A DNA stretch of 64,000 nt, taken from the NCBI GenBank assembly GCA_016720905.1, contig JADKJT010000001.1, positions 186,001 to 250,000 on the forward strand, given 5' to 3'. Shown here one piece after another: positions 43,117 to 53,200 of this stretch (positions are counted from its first letter, which is position 1; each line of letters begins with the position of its first letter). Below the pieces are notes generated by a model. That model did no database searches and was not told where the DNA came from. It saw nothing but the letters and a program-made list of their open reading frames with translations. Source of the DNA: Gemmatimonadaceae bacterium. Lineage in GTDB: Bacteria > Gemmatimonadota > Gemmatimonadetes > Gemmatimonadales > Gemmatimonadaceae. Position numbers and translations under genes: made by a program.

Positions 43117-44045
43117 GAGCGTACGGAGGAAGGAGAGAGCGGACGAGGGATCGGTCGTGATGCCGCAGTACGGGACAGCAACAGGCCGCCGGTGATGAGA
43201 GAGGCGCCAAGCAGTTGCCAGCCCGTGGGGCGCTCGCTCAGCATCAGCCACGCCACTGCGATCGCGATCAGCGGTTGCAGATTGCCGTACATGGCCGTTC
43301 GGGTTGGTCCCAACACGCGCACGCCTCTGTAGAACAGCAGATAGGCGATCACGAGCGCACCGATGCCGGCGTACGCCACTGCGCCCCACTCGCTTGGCAC
43401 CACGCCCGCGACATCGAGTCGACGAAGGGCTGGCGTCGCCACCACCAGCAGGAACGCCGCACCGCTTGCCATCGTGATTGATGACAGGTGAAAGGGATGC
43501 GCCCGGGTGGTGTACGGCTGCAGCATGACGCTGAACATCGCCCACATCAGGCTGCCGCAGGCGATCATTCCCGCGCCGAGCATGGAGTTGGTGCCGGCAT
43601 CCAGTCCGTGTGTGCTCGCCACCACACAGGCCACGCCCGTCAACTGCATGCCGATACCTGCCCAGGCCCGCACCGGCAAACGCTCTCGGCCCAGGAGATG
43701 CGAGATGATGGCGATGTACGCCGGGCCGGCCGCCATCACCAGCGCCGCGATGCCCGCGCGGGTGCGCGCCATGCCAAGGATGAAGAACAGTTGGTAGAGT
43801 CCATTGCCGACCAGCCCGAGGAGCGCCAGATGCACGACATCGCGACGCGACGGCCAGCGGTCGGCACGTGTGAACCACGAGAGCGCGCCCAGCACGACTG
43901 CGGCGAGTGCGACACGCAACCCGTTGAAGGCGAACGGTTCAAGCGTGCGGATGCCAGCTTTGACGACGCTGAAGTTGACGCCCCAGATCAGGGCCATCAG
44001 CAGCAGGCCGACATCGGTCGCACCGAATGACGGTCGGGAGGGCAT
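43113..44045 (-). CDS. EamA/DMT-family permease
   Basis: A 310-residue inner-membrane transporter with ten predicted hydrophobic helices arranged as two EamA repeats (WGVNFSVVKAGIRTLEPFAFNGLR in the first, NLQPLIAIAVAWLMLSERPTGWQ in the second). Members export metabolites such as amino acids or drugs; the substrate here is unknown. It is the first gene of a three-gene minus-strand operon and is divergent from the gene at 44090. A TACTTT box ends five bases before its ATG. Confidence 0.92.
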   Translation of the reverse strand: MPSRPSFGATDVGLLLMALIWGVNFSVVKAGIRTLEPFAFNGLRVALAAVVLGALSWFTRADRWPSRRDVVHLALLGLVGNGLYQLFFILGMARTRAGIAALVMAAGPAYIAIISHLLGRERLPVRAWAGIGMQLTGVACVVASTHGLDAGTNSMLGAGMIACGSLMWAMFSVMLQPYTTRAHPFHLSSITMASGAAFLLVVATPALRRLDVAGVVPSEWGAVAYAGIGALVIAYLLFYRGVRVLGPTRTAMYGNLQPLIAIAVAWLMLSERPTGWQLLGASLITGGLLLSRTAASRPIPRPLSPSSVRS

Positions 44046-44050
44046 GCCGA

Positions 44051-44056
44051 AAAGTA
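44051..44056 (-). promoter_or_regulatory. Start-proximal TACTTT box upstream of the EamA gene
   Basis: On the minus strand TACTTT ends five bases before the ATG at 44045. With the TACCTT box on the other strand it makes a 44-base divergent gap with two boxes. Confidence 0.45.
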
Positions 44057-44077
44057 GGCACGGGGACGGACTCGGTG

Positions 44078-44083
44078 TACCTT
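44078..44083 (+). promoter_or_regulatory. Start-proximal TACCTT box upstream of the 44090 gene
   Basis: TACCTT ends six bases before the ATG at 44090, without a ribosome site. Confidence 0.45.
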
Positions 44084-44089
44084 GTGCGC

Positions 44090-44521
44090 ATGCAAGTCTC
44101 TTTCGCGCTCTTCGCCGATGCGGCGAATCTCTCCCAAGAGGGGAAGCTCAACATCCTTGGCGTCTTCGATGCGGTGCATGTGGGCCAGTTCCCTGCCCTG
44201 CACCCGCGCGCCACGTTTGTGGTCCGACTCAAGGGCTCTCCGGCGGACGTCGGTTCGCACGATATGACGCTGCAATGGATCAATCCGCGCGGGAATGTGC
44301 TCTGGTCGTCGTCGGCCGAGCTGGCCATCCAGGCGCCACCGTCACAGTCTGGCGAGATGGACATGCCGGTGATCGTGCAGATCGACCTGCCGCTCGATGT
44401 GATTGGGGACTACGCCATGGTGGTGGAGCTTGACGGCACCCGCCATGGCGAGGCGTTGCTACATGTCCGTGGGGGAGCGCCGGTCAGTCTCCCGGTCCCC
44501 GGGTCGTCGCTGGTCTCGTAG
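44090..44521 (+). CDS. Small beta-rich protein, DUF6941-like
   Basis: A 143-residue protein with the opening MQVSFALFADAANLSQEGKLNILGVFD, which I associate with the DUF6941 family of unknown function. Most of the rest is a single beta-sandwich: strands FVVRLKGSP, MTLQWINPRGNVLW, IVQIDLPLDVIGDYAMVVELDG and EALLHVRG. No signal peptide or membrane span is present, so it is probably cytosolic. It is monocistronic, divergent from the EamA gene and convergent with the NlpC/P60 gene 15 bases away. Confidence 0.75.
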   Translation: MQVSFALFADAANLSQEGKLNILGVFDAVHVGQFPALHPRATFVVRLKGSPADVGSHDMTLQWINPRGNVLWSSSAELAIQAPPSQSGEMDMPVIVQIDLPLDVIGDYAMVVELDGTRHGEALLHVRGGAPVSLPVPGSSLVS

Positions 44522-44536
44522 CGGGTCGGGAGCGCG

Positions 44537-45292
44537 CTAGAGAACTCGCTGGACCGCGACGCATTGATGGCGCAAACGCGCGACATACACGTCGTCGGCC
44601 TGCAGGTGCTCGATGGCGATGCCTCCTCGCATGAGCGCACTGTGTACCATGCGATGCCGGTCGAGCGCGATTCCGACATGGGTGACGCGCCGGTCCTCGC
44701 GATCCGAGAAGAACAGGAGGTCCCCCGGCGTATGATCCGCCGACGCGTTGGCCGGCATCGACTGGCCGCGCAGCGCCTGTTGCCAGGCATCTCTGGGCAG
44801 CGGCAACCCATGCAGGGCAAACACCCGCTGTACGAAACCTGAACAATCACAGCCCCACGGGGTCACGCCACCCCAGAGGTAGCTCGCGCCGGCATACAAC
44901 GTCTCCGCACTGCGGGCGATGGCCGTCGCCTCAAGGGGAAACCGGGTCGGACGAGCGGCGTGATCGATCACCGTTCCCTGCACCACGTCCTCATGAGGCG
45001 CCGCACGGGCACCCAACGGAAGCGCGCGCACCACGCCCGTGCTCGCGCGCACGTGCGCGCCCAATGAAATGCGCCAGTGTGCTTCGTCGCCCGCGCATGG
45101 CATCGTGTACCCGGTGTGCGTCCATCCTTCATACGCATCCGGGCCGCGCACGTGAAGCCAGTCGCCACGAACCTCCAGCAGGGTGACCACCTTGCCCGCC
45201 AACAGCTGCGACGTCAGCGGTGCGGCGATACGCGCGTCGCCAAGCAACGGTGCGACGGCACTGCGCACCGTACGCTGCGGCAGTTCAGACAT
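44537..45292 (-). CDS. NlpC/P60 family hydrolase with SH3-like domains
   Basis: A 251-residue peptidoglycan endopeptidase-type protein. Two small SH3-like segments (about 10-60 and 70-120, with VVTLLEVRGDWLHVRGPDAYEGWTHTGY) precede the C40 peptidase domain: YLWGGVTPWGCDCSGFVQRVFALHG with the catalytic Cys and DRRVTHVGIALD with the His. I see no clear signal peptide, as in the Bacillus YkfC group that processes cell-wall peptides in the cytosol. ATG 45292 has GGAG six bases upstream; it overlaps the S58 peptidase end by eight bases, so the two probably work in one pathway of peptide recycling. Confidence 0.88.
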   Translation of the reverse strand: MSELPQRTVRSAVAPLLGDARIAAPLTSQLLAGKVVTLLEVRGDWLHVRGPDAYEGWTHTGYTMPCAGDEAHWRISLGAHVRASTGVVRALPLGARAAPHEDVVQGTVIDHAARPTRFPLEATAIARSAETLYAGASYLWGGVTPWGCDCSGFVQRVFALHGLPLPRDAWQQALRGQSMPANASADHTPGDLLFFSDREDRRVTHVGIALDRHRMVHSALMRGGIAIEHLQADDVYVARLRHQCVAVQRVL

Positions 45293-46304
45293 CACGATCT
45301 CCATGCGGGTGATCGGCCAGTCCCGGAATGCCTTCGCGACCGATGGCCGTGACCACCCCTCGTTCGATGGCCATCTCGATCGCCGCGACGGCGAGCGCTT
45401 CGATTCGTGCCAGTGGCACGGTGTCCGCTGCGCTGCCGACATCCGTCGGCAACGGTGACACGGCAAACAGGATATCGCCGTCAAAGGCGGTCCCGCAGGG
45501 AGTAATGCGGCGATGAAACGCCGCTGTTGCCGCCTGCGCGACCTGCGCCAGATGACTCTTGGAGAGCGGTATGCTGACCGCCACCACGGCCAGCGTCGTA
45601 TTCTGCCGACCATCCGATGCGACGAATGCGAAATCCGTTGGTGTGGCGGCGCCGCGCAGGACACGCTCGGCATCGACAAATCCTCCCGCCGATGCGCGTG
45701 CACCGGCGATGATCCGTCCGTCGCCGTCGCGCACGTCACCAAAGGCATTGACGACGGCGATGGCCGCCGCGAGCACACCGCCGCCTTCCGCCGAGCCGAT
45801 TCCAATCCCGCCTTTCATCGCGAACTCGACCCCGGCGCACTTGCCCACCACGGCACCGGTCCCCGCACCAACACAGCCCTCATCGACCATCGTGGCGGCG
45901 GTTGCGCACGCCTTGTACGCCATGTCCGGCGTCGGTCGCGCGTCGAAGCGCCCCAGCGGGGCCAGATCGAAGATCACGGCCGTCGGCACGATTGGCACGA
46001 CGCCGCGTCCAACCGGAAAGCCGCGCGCATGTTCTTCCATCCAGCGCATGACACCGGCCGCGGCATCGAGGCCATACGCCGAACCTCCGGTCAGCAGCAC
46101 GGCATCCGTGCGATCGACCAGATGCTCGGGCATACACGTGGCCAGCTCGCGACTTCCGCTTGCCCGACCGATCAACGCCGCAGCGCACCGGAATGGCTGC
46201 GAAATGCCGCGCACGACCGTGCACCCCGTCGCGCCCGCCTGGTCGGTGGCGTGACCAATGCACAGGCCGAGCCGGTGCCAGATCGGTGGAGGAGCGGAAA
46301 CCAT
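45285..46304 (-). CDS. P1/S58 family peptidase (DmpA-like aminopeptidase)
   Basis: A 339-residue self-processing peptidase of the N-terminal nucleophile type. It shows GLCIGHATD near the start, LLTGGSAYGLDAAAGVMRWMEE, VGAGTGAVVGK, VLAAAIAVVNAFGD and the late NTTLAVVAVSIPLSKSHLAQVAQ, where the nucleophile Thr/Ser is expected, ending TAFDGDILFAVS. Substrates in the family are D-amino acid amides and short beta-peptides. The start at 46304 agrees with family length; a GTG at 46334 overlapping the kinase stop is possible. With the NlpC/P60 gene it may recycle wall peptides. Confidence 0.85.
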   Translation of the reverse strand: MVSAPPPIWHRLGLCIGHATDQAGATGCTVVRGISQPFRCAAALIGRASGSRELATCMPEHLVDRTDAVLLTGGSAYGLDAAAGVMRWMEEHARGFPVGRGVVPIVPTAVIFDLAPLGRFDARPTPDMAYKACATAATMVDEGCVGAGTGAVVGKCAGVEFAMKGGIGIGSAEGGGVLAAAIAVVNAFGDVRDGDGRIIAGARASAGGFVDAERVLRGAATPTDFAFVASDGRQNTTLAVVAVSIPLSKSHLAQVAQAATAAFHRRITPCGTAFDGDILFAVSPLPTDVGSAADTVPLARIEALAVAAIEMAIERGVVTAIGREGIPGLADHPHGDRDV

Positions 46305-46330
46305 GGGGAGAAGATAAGAGACAGACCGTC

Positions 46331-49300
46331 TCACGTCTCCCGCAGCAACCCCGCGAGCACGAGATCCAGCTCTGCCAACTGGAACGGTTTGGCGATAACG
46401 GGGCGTCCCGATGCCACCACAAATTCGGCGGCGGCTGGGCGACTGAGGTCTCCCGTCGTGAACAGCACACGCTGCGCCAGTGCCGGCGAACGCGCCTCCA
46501 GTGCGCGGTACACCTCGTCGCCCGACATATCCGGCAGTCGCAGGTCCAACAGGATCAGATCGAACGCACGCTGCTCCAGTCGCATCAGGGCCTCATCACC
46601 GCGCCCGACCGCTTCGACCTCGTAGCCCAGCTTGCGGAGGTAGCGACTGATGGCCGCACGCAGCGGCGCCTCGTCCTCCACCACCAGCAACGATCCATGG
46701 CGCGTGACCTGGACACTCGGACTGTCGGTGTCCGGTGCGTGCGCGGTAGCGCGATCGGACAGGCCCGCCGAGGCAGTCACCTCCTCACTCTCGGCGTCAA
46801 CCGGCAACGCGATCGTGAAGGTGGTCCCGTCACCCAGCGACGATCGCACCGTCAACGTGCCGCGGTGTGCTTCGACCAGCTGGCGTGCGATGGACAAGCC
46901 GTATCCGTTGCGTCCACGCTCGAAACGCGTGGTGTACATCGGCCGGAACACCCGGGACAAGTCGGCGGGTGCGATCCCGTGACCAGTATCCGAGACCTCG
47001 ATCAACACCCGATCCCGCTCGCGCCGGGTCGCGACGTGTATACGCCGTGGACTGCGCGAGTCTGCCACAGCATCGGCGGCATTGGCCAGCAGATTCAGGA
47101 GCACTTGCTGCAATCGCCGGGCGTCACCTCGCACTGGCGGCAGCGCGTCATCCAGCGACGTCGTCAGCTCAGCGTCATCACCGCGCCGTGCCAATCCGTG
47201 CAGTTCGATGGCGCGCCGCACACTGCGATTCACATCGATGGACTCTGTCGCGATGTGGTTTTCGCTGGTGGCATCCAGCAGTTGGGCGAGAATCCGCGAG
47301 ACGCGCTGCGCTTCCGCCGCAATCTGGGTCATGGCCTCACGATCGCTGGCCACCAGCGTCGACGATTCCGCACCCAGGTTGGTGAGCGCCAGGAGGCTCG
47401 TCAGGGGATTGTTCAATTCGTTCGCCACCCCCTGCAACAGCTCCCCGGCGGTCGCCAATCGCTCGCGCTGCGCATTCGTCTCGCGCGACAGCTCTTCGTC
47501 GGTGATATCTCGCATGATTCCCAGCCCACCCACCACGATGCCCCGTTCGAGGATGGGCGACGTGATGATCGCACCCACGCGTGGCATGCCCTGGGCGCCG
47601 ACATACCGCAACTGGAGCCGCTGACGCTCGCCGGCAAATGTCTTGGTGAGCAAGTGCTCGGCGATCCCGTGATCGCGCGGATCGACCACGACCGCGTAGG
47701 GCCGCCCGATGAGCGATTCGCGGGTCATGCCCGTGGCAATCAGGAGCCCGCGATTGACCGACGAGAAGCACCCCGACGGATCAACGGTGAAGATGGCGTC
47801 GCTGGCGGATTCGAAGAGCCGTTCATACCGCGCTTCGGACCGCACCAGCGCTTCGGCATCCGCGCGCTGATCGGTGACATCGCGCAGACACGCGACCGTG
47901 CCGGTGACCTGCCCGACCTCCAGCAGCGGCGCGCTGCTGACGGCGACCCGTCGACGCGTCCCGTCCGCACACACCACCTCGCATTCGTATCGCTGCTGCA
48001 GTCCTTCACGCGCCGACCGCTCGCGCACGATCACTTCATCCAGCCACTCCGGCGCCGTGAGTGCGGCCACATGCTGCCCAACGAGTTCACCGGTGCGGAA
48101 CAACGCATTCGAGGCCGCGTTGGCGAACGCGATGCGCCCGTCCAACCCGGTGATCACGATGGCGTCGGTCACCGTCTCGAGCACCCGACGATGCCGTTCG
48201 GTCAGCCGATGAACCGAGGTGACGTCGTCGAAGGTGACCACACAGCCGCCGGCCGGATGCGGCGCCACCAGGAACTCGTACAGGCGCTCCCCGGATTCGT
48301 CCCGAACGATTTCGCGTTGCGCCACGCCCTCGGCCAGCGAGCGATGGACCAATGCGGCCAACAGCGTGACTTCCGCCGCGTGGGCGCCGAGGAGCGCGGG
48401 GCCGAACGATTTCCCCAGCAGGTCGGCGATGATGGTGCCGCACAATTCGGCGGCGCGTGCGTTGCAGCGCCGGACCGTCAGGGCATCATCCAGGACCACC
48501 ATGCCGCTGGCGATGGCATCGAACGCCACCTTCCACTCGCGCGTGGCCCGCTCGACCTCCTCGAAGAGACGCGCATTGACGATGGCCACGGCCACATGAT
48601 CGGCCAGTCGCTGCAGGACGCGTGCGTCATCGGCGGTGAACGGCTGCTCCCGGTTGATCACCGAAATGGCCCCGATCGTGCCACGCGCCGTCATCAACGG
48701 CGCGATGGCGGTGCGCTGGATCTGTGCCAACCGTTGCACCGTGCGCGACGAGTTCGGATCGTTGCGAAAGTCATTCGATACGATCAGCTCGTTCTCGGTG
48801 ACGGCCTTGCCGAGCAGACTGGAGGCCACCGGCAGATGCACGCCGGCCAGCACGTCGGCGGCGCCCACGGCGGCCACGATATGCATGTAGTCGTCATGAC
48901 GCAGCGCAACGCAGGCGCCTTCAACGCCCAACAACGACACCGAATGCCGGAGGATCAGCCGCAGCACTTCGCCCAGGCGCAGGGATTCTCCCACGGCTCG
49001 CGCCACGTCAGCCAGCGCTTCCGTCTGCCGGCGTTCGCGTTCGCTCTCCGCATAGCGACGGGCATTGGCCACCGCCGTGGCGGCCTGCGAACCCATGGTC
49101 GCGAGCATCTCTTCATCGTCAGCGCTGAAGATCTCGGTCGACGCCGCATGCACGGCCAGCACGCCGATCAGGTGGATTCCTGCCAGCAGTGGCACCGCCA
49201 GCATCGACGCGGCGGGACCGGAATCACCCATCACGTCATATGTCGACAGGTGCGGCGCCAATCCGGCTTTCTCACGCGCCCGGTCGGCATCGCGATCGCC

Positions 49301-50140
49301 AACCCGCACGGGGCGACCCGTGCGTGCGACTTCGGCGATGATGCCTTCACCGAGCCGCACGACCGCGCGTGGACGTTCGACGCCGCGGACCATGCGCAAC
49401 GCGGTGGCCAGCACATCCTGATCGAGATCGGGGAGGCCGATCATGACGCCTTCCGCCCGGGTCGACCGCGTCGCCTGACGGGCCAGTTCGCGCAGGATTT
49501 CGTGTTCGTCCAGCGAGCGTGCCATGGCGGCTCCCGCTTCCTGCAGTCGCTGCAACCGCTCGGAGCGCCGCTGGGCGAGACCACGCAACGCGTCGTAGGC
49601 CAGCCGGGCGGCCAAATGTCGCACGAGACTGGCCAGATCGCGGCGCTTGGATTCAGTGGGGCGGCGGCCGTCGCGCGGCGCCGCCAGCTTCACGATTCCC
49701 AGCAACTCATGCTCCGCGCCATAGAGCGCCCCCAGCATGAGATCGGTCGGCAGCCACGTGCGCCCGTCACTCCGCGGTGATGGCTCCGCCGCAAAGAACT
49801 CGCGCGCAACCCACGCGTCGCTCCCGTCCAGCAAGTACAACTCGCCGACACGAAAGCGCTCCAATTGGGGCAGTCGACGCCGCCAGACGGCGCCGGGAAG
49901 CGGTTGCAGGGCATATCCGGAAACCCCCGTCGGATCGGCACTGCCCGCCGTTACGGACATGGTCACGTTCAGCGAGCCATCTCGCAGAGTTATGACCACG
50001 CGTTCGAAGCCCATCGCCGCGAACGCGTCAGCGGCGGCCTGTACGCGCGCGGCCGACGAGTCCGCCCGATCGAGGGCGTCCAGCACGTCGCTCAGAGCCG
50101 GCGACGCGGGGGTGGGATGGGTATCGAGGGAAGGAGACAT
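46331..50140 (-). CDS. Large hybrid sensor kinase: GAF, PAS, HisKA-like, HATPase, receiver
   Basis: A 1269-residue soluble signalling protein, no membrane span seen. In order: an N-terminal GAF-like region, two or three GAF domains (for example VGESLRLGEVLRLILRHSVSLLGVEGACVAL near 390-430), several PAS domains (residues about 560-870, with DAIVITGLDGRIAFANAA and DAIFTVDPSGCFSSVNRG), the dimerisation helix, HATPase (NLLANAADAV, DTGHGIAP, GYGLSIARQL) and a C-terminal receiver (LLVVEDEAPL, ILLDLRLPDM). The helix reads ELLQGVANELNNPLT: Asn 907 stands where the phospho-His normally is. ATG 50140 was preferred; TTG 50191 is the alternative. It lies between the S58 and TamB genes. Confidence 0.88.
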   Translation of the reverse strand: MSPSLDTHPTPASPALSDVLDALDRADSSAARVQAAADAFAAMGFERVVITLRDGSLNVTMSVTAGSADPTGVSGYALQPLPGAVWRRRLPQLERFRVGELYLLDGSDAWVAREFFAAEPSPRSDGRTWLPTDLMLGALYGAEHELLGIVKLAAPRDGRRPTESKRRDLASLVRHLAARLAYDALRGLAQRRSERLQRLQEAGAAMARSLDEHEILRELARQATRSTRAEGVMIGLPDLDQDVLATALRMVRGVERPRAVVRLGEGIIAEVARTGRPVRVGDRDADRAREKAGLAPHLSTYDVMGDSGPAASMLAVPLLAGIHLIGVLAVHAASTEIFSADDEEMLATMGSQAATAVANARRYAESERERRQTEALADVARAVGESLRLGEVLRLILRHSVSLLGVEGACVALRHDDYMHIVAAVGAADVLAGVHLPVASSLLGKAVTENELIVSNDFRNDPNSSRTVQRLAQIQRTAIAPLMTARGTIGAISVINREQPFTADDARVLQRLADHVAVAIVNARLFEEVERATREWKVAFDAIASGMVVLDDALTVRRCNARAAELCGTIIADLLGKSFGPALLGAHAAEVTLLAALVHRSLAEGVAQREIVRDESGERLYEFLVAPHPAGGCVVTFDDVTSVHRLTERHRRVLETVTDAIVITGLDGRIAFANAASNALFRTGELVGQHVAALTAPEWLDEVIVRERSAREGLQQRYECEVVCADGTRRRVAVSSAPLLEVGQVTGTVACLRDVTDQRADAEALVRSEARYERLFESASDAIFTVDPSGCFSSVNRGLLIATGMTRESLIGRPYAVVVDPRDHGIAEHLLTKTFAGERQRLQLRYVGAQGMPRVGAIITSPILERGIVVGGLGIMRDITDEELSRETNAQRERLATAGELLQGVANELNNPLTSLLALTNLGAESSTLVASDREAMTQIAAEAQRVSRILAQLLDATSENHIATESIDVNRSVRRAIELHGLARRGDDAELTTSLDDALPPVRGDARRLQQVLLNLLANAADAVADSRSPRRIHVATRRERDRVLIEVSDTGHGIAPADLSRVFRPMYTTRFERGRNGYGLSIARQLVEAHRGTLTVRSSLGDGTTFTIALPVDAESEEVTASAGLSDRATAHAPDTDSPSVQVTRHGSLLVVEDEAPLRAAISRYLRKLGYEVEAVGRGDEALMRLEQRAFDLILLDLRLPDMSGDEVYRALEARSPALAQRVLFTTGDLSRPAAAEFVVASGRPVIAKPFQLAELDLVLAGLLRET

Positions 50141-50216
50141 GCGGTCACTGGAGACGAGCGGCGGGGGGCGCTGGATACAGAGAGCAGACAACCCGTTCGC
50201 CAGCGTCCTCCCCCCC

Positions 50217-50251
50217 GTCTCTGGTCTCCCGTCTCCCGTCTCCCGTCTCCC
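50217..50251. repeat. Heptanucleotide array, GTCTCCC family, five copies
   Basis: GTCTCTG and four exact GTCTCCC units end one base before the TamB stop codon (50252-50254, minus strand) and fill the gap toward the kinase gene. On the minus strand the array starts right after the stop. Confidence 0.9.
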
Positions 50252-53200
50252 TCAAAACGTCCACGCGCGGAAGAAATCGATCCCGATCTGAGGCGGCGTC
50301 TGCTGAAAGGTCCGCGAGATGCCGAGCCGCCCGCAGGCTTGGGCACTCGAGGCCGGTTCAAGGCCCAAGGACACCGAAAAACCGCGATCGAACCGTCGCT
50401 CGAGCTTCACTCCGAGCCCCTGCGCGAATAGCGACAGCGCATCGCCGCCACCCGATGTCTGTGCGGAAAGCCCACACAATCCGGTGGTGAAGGCGAAGTA
50501 CGTGTTGCGCGCCAATTGTCCGCCAACGCCGACGCGCGTGGACGCCAGAATGCCAAGACCATTCGCCCGCAAGTTGGCCGCTTCGCCGGGGGCGATGGCG
50601 GTGGGCTCCACTTGCACCACATCGAATCGTCCGCCGGCGAGGCGACTCGACAGGTAACTGCCCGCGTATCGCAGCAGCAGGGTCGCGCCCTGCTCGGCGT
50701 ACGCGGTCGTGCCCAGCAAGGCATACGCGGGCTCCCCGGTCACCAGATAGCTCAGCATGTCGCTCTCCGGCAGCGGCGGATTGTCGGCACTGGACAGCGC
50801 CAGCGTGGGTCGATCGAGCGTGCCGCCGATACTCACGCGAATGCGCACATCCTGCCGATTGGAATTGGCACGCAGCTCGCGTACGGTGTGCAGCGCCGTA
50901 ATGTCGAGGGCCGGTTCGAGGTCGGGGTCGCCGTAGAACCGCACCACCCCACGATCCACCTCGAAACTTGGTCGTGCAATGCCGAGGTTGAGTTGATACG
51001 TGCCGCGCTCGACCACCAGCGAATCCGCCAGTGCCAGGCGGGCGCGACTGCCGTCACGCCCAACCGCGCGTGTCACACGCAGCGCGCCACCGAGTTTGAG
51101 ATTCGCTTCGGGCGAGCGCAGCCACACGTCGTCCCCGATGTTCACGCGCACGTTGTCCAGCACGAGGTTCTGCAACAACGCGCTGGGGGCGTTGGGCAAC
51201 AGCGCATTGAAGCCGAGGAATGTCGTATCGACGACATCGAAGTTGTCGGTGAGGTCGAGTCCGCGACGCTGCGCGAGGGCGCGGATGTACACTTTCCCGC
51301 GATCGATGCGCACCGCGCCACGCACGCGCGCGGCATCACTATTTCCCGTGAGGCTGACGGGTGTGGTGGTGGTGAGGACCAGCGATGCCGTGCGCGGCTT
51401 GTCGATGGCCAGAAAATTGTTCGCCGTCAGGCGCAGATCGAATGCGGGCTTGCGGGGCTCGACGAGACTGATGGTGCCGCTGATCCCCAGCGAATCCGCC
51501 CGGGCGCCGCTGATCGCGCCGAAGCGGCGAATGAACACCGTGTCATTCGCGATGCCGATGTCGGCCGTCGCCTGCTCCAGTCGCACGCCGAGGTTGGCCA
51601 ACGTCAGCGCCGCACTGTCCATCTGCAATTGCCCGCGCAATTGCGGCCGCTCCCAGGTCCCGGTCAATTGCAGGTCGGTGGAGAACCGTCCGCGGGCGCT
51701 GGTCACATCAGGGAACACCGATTCCAGCAACGCGAGGTCGGCCCGATTACTGAGAATGCGTCCCGTCAACGGTTCGTTGCGCTGACGCGTGCGACCGGCC
51801 ACGAGTGCCAGATCGATCGGCAGCGACGCCGTGACGGCCAACGCCGGTTTCCCACCAACGCCGAGCGACGCCTCCACCGACAGTCGAAGCGAGTCGTAGC
51901 GGGTTTTCGCGTCAAGCGCACTGAAGCGCATGCGCCCGGCAACCGCCTCGCGCAGCGACAGTTCCCCATCGAACCGGGGCTGTTCCCGCGTGCCCGTCAC
52001 GACGGCATACGCCGACGCCGTGCCGCCGGCCAGTCCACTGCCCGGTATCAGTCGACCCACGTCGGCCAACGAGACGCGATCCAGATCAACGCGGCCGCGC
52101 AGCACCCCGGAATCGCCAATGGTGCCACGCAGGGCGAAACGCCCCGTGTCGGTGTGCACCAGCACCAGCGAATCAAGGGTGCCCGTGTGATTGGGCGCGA
52201 TGCGCACGATTGCCGGTGCGGCCAGTGAGAAACCGCGCGGTCTGGCAGGGCCGCTGTCGACGCGAACCGTCAGCGTATCAATGCGCAGGGTGGTCGTGTC
52301 CGACACGCGCGACACGCCGCCGGTCACGGCCAGCCGTGCCTCCGTCGGTGTGCGCAACTCGGCCGCGAATCGATCGGCCAGTCCGCGTTGGAGCGTGGAT
52401 CGACCGGCGGCCGCGGAGATGTCGATACCGGCCGTGCGCGCGGAATCCATCGTGACATCCAACTGACCATTGCCGCCATGCATCACGTCGGTGACGGCCA
52501 GCGCGGCGTTGGCGCGTGCCGCGCGCGCGGTGCCAAACACCAGGCCGATCGCGTCGGCGCGCGCGTCGAGTGCCAGGCCCCTCGCGTCCGTCGTGTCGAT
52601 CGTCCCTGCCAGCCGTCCGCGGATCTCGATGGTGCCGCGCAAGGTGTCACTCGGATTCACGACTCGCGTCAGCGAATCACCGGACTGCAACCACGGTCGC
52701 AATCCGCCAAGTGAGTCAATCGCCGCCACGAACTGCAGCGTGTCGGCGCGGTCAGCCACCAATCCCAATCCGCCACGCGCGGTGAGCCGCAACGCCGAAC
52801 TCTCCAGCATCAGCGTATCGATGCGCACCTGTCCGGAGTCAAACGTCGCGTGTACGGCCCCGCCGAACACCCGCACATCGGCGACGCGCGAGAACTGATC
52901 GACCGTCGCCCGGAGCGGTCCCCGCAGTGAGGCCAAGGACGATCCGCTGAGTGCGACATCGCCGGCCAGGGAGAGATTCGACTGCGGAAACCGGGAGTCT
53001 CCGAACAGCGCCTCGAGATTGGCGCTGCGCACCCGGAATTGACCGGTCGCGGCGTATGACGGTTCGAAGCCGTCAACGCGCCCGGTAAAAGCCAGTTCAC
53101 CACCTTCCCCCGCCAGCGTCACCTGCAGATCAAAATCTTCTGCCATCCCCTTGGCGCGAATACTGCCTACGGCACTTCCGCGCAGCGGCAGCCCGGGATA

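Noticed and set aside
46160..49780. A 1206-residue open frame on the plus strand opposite the hybrid kinase
   Set aside because: It is antisense to a kinase with clear domains; its translation is Gln/Arg/His-rich with no domain, as expected from a GC-rich shadow frame.
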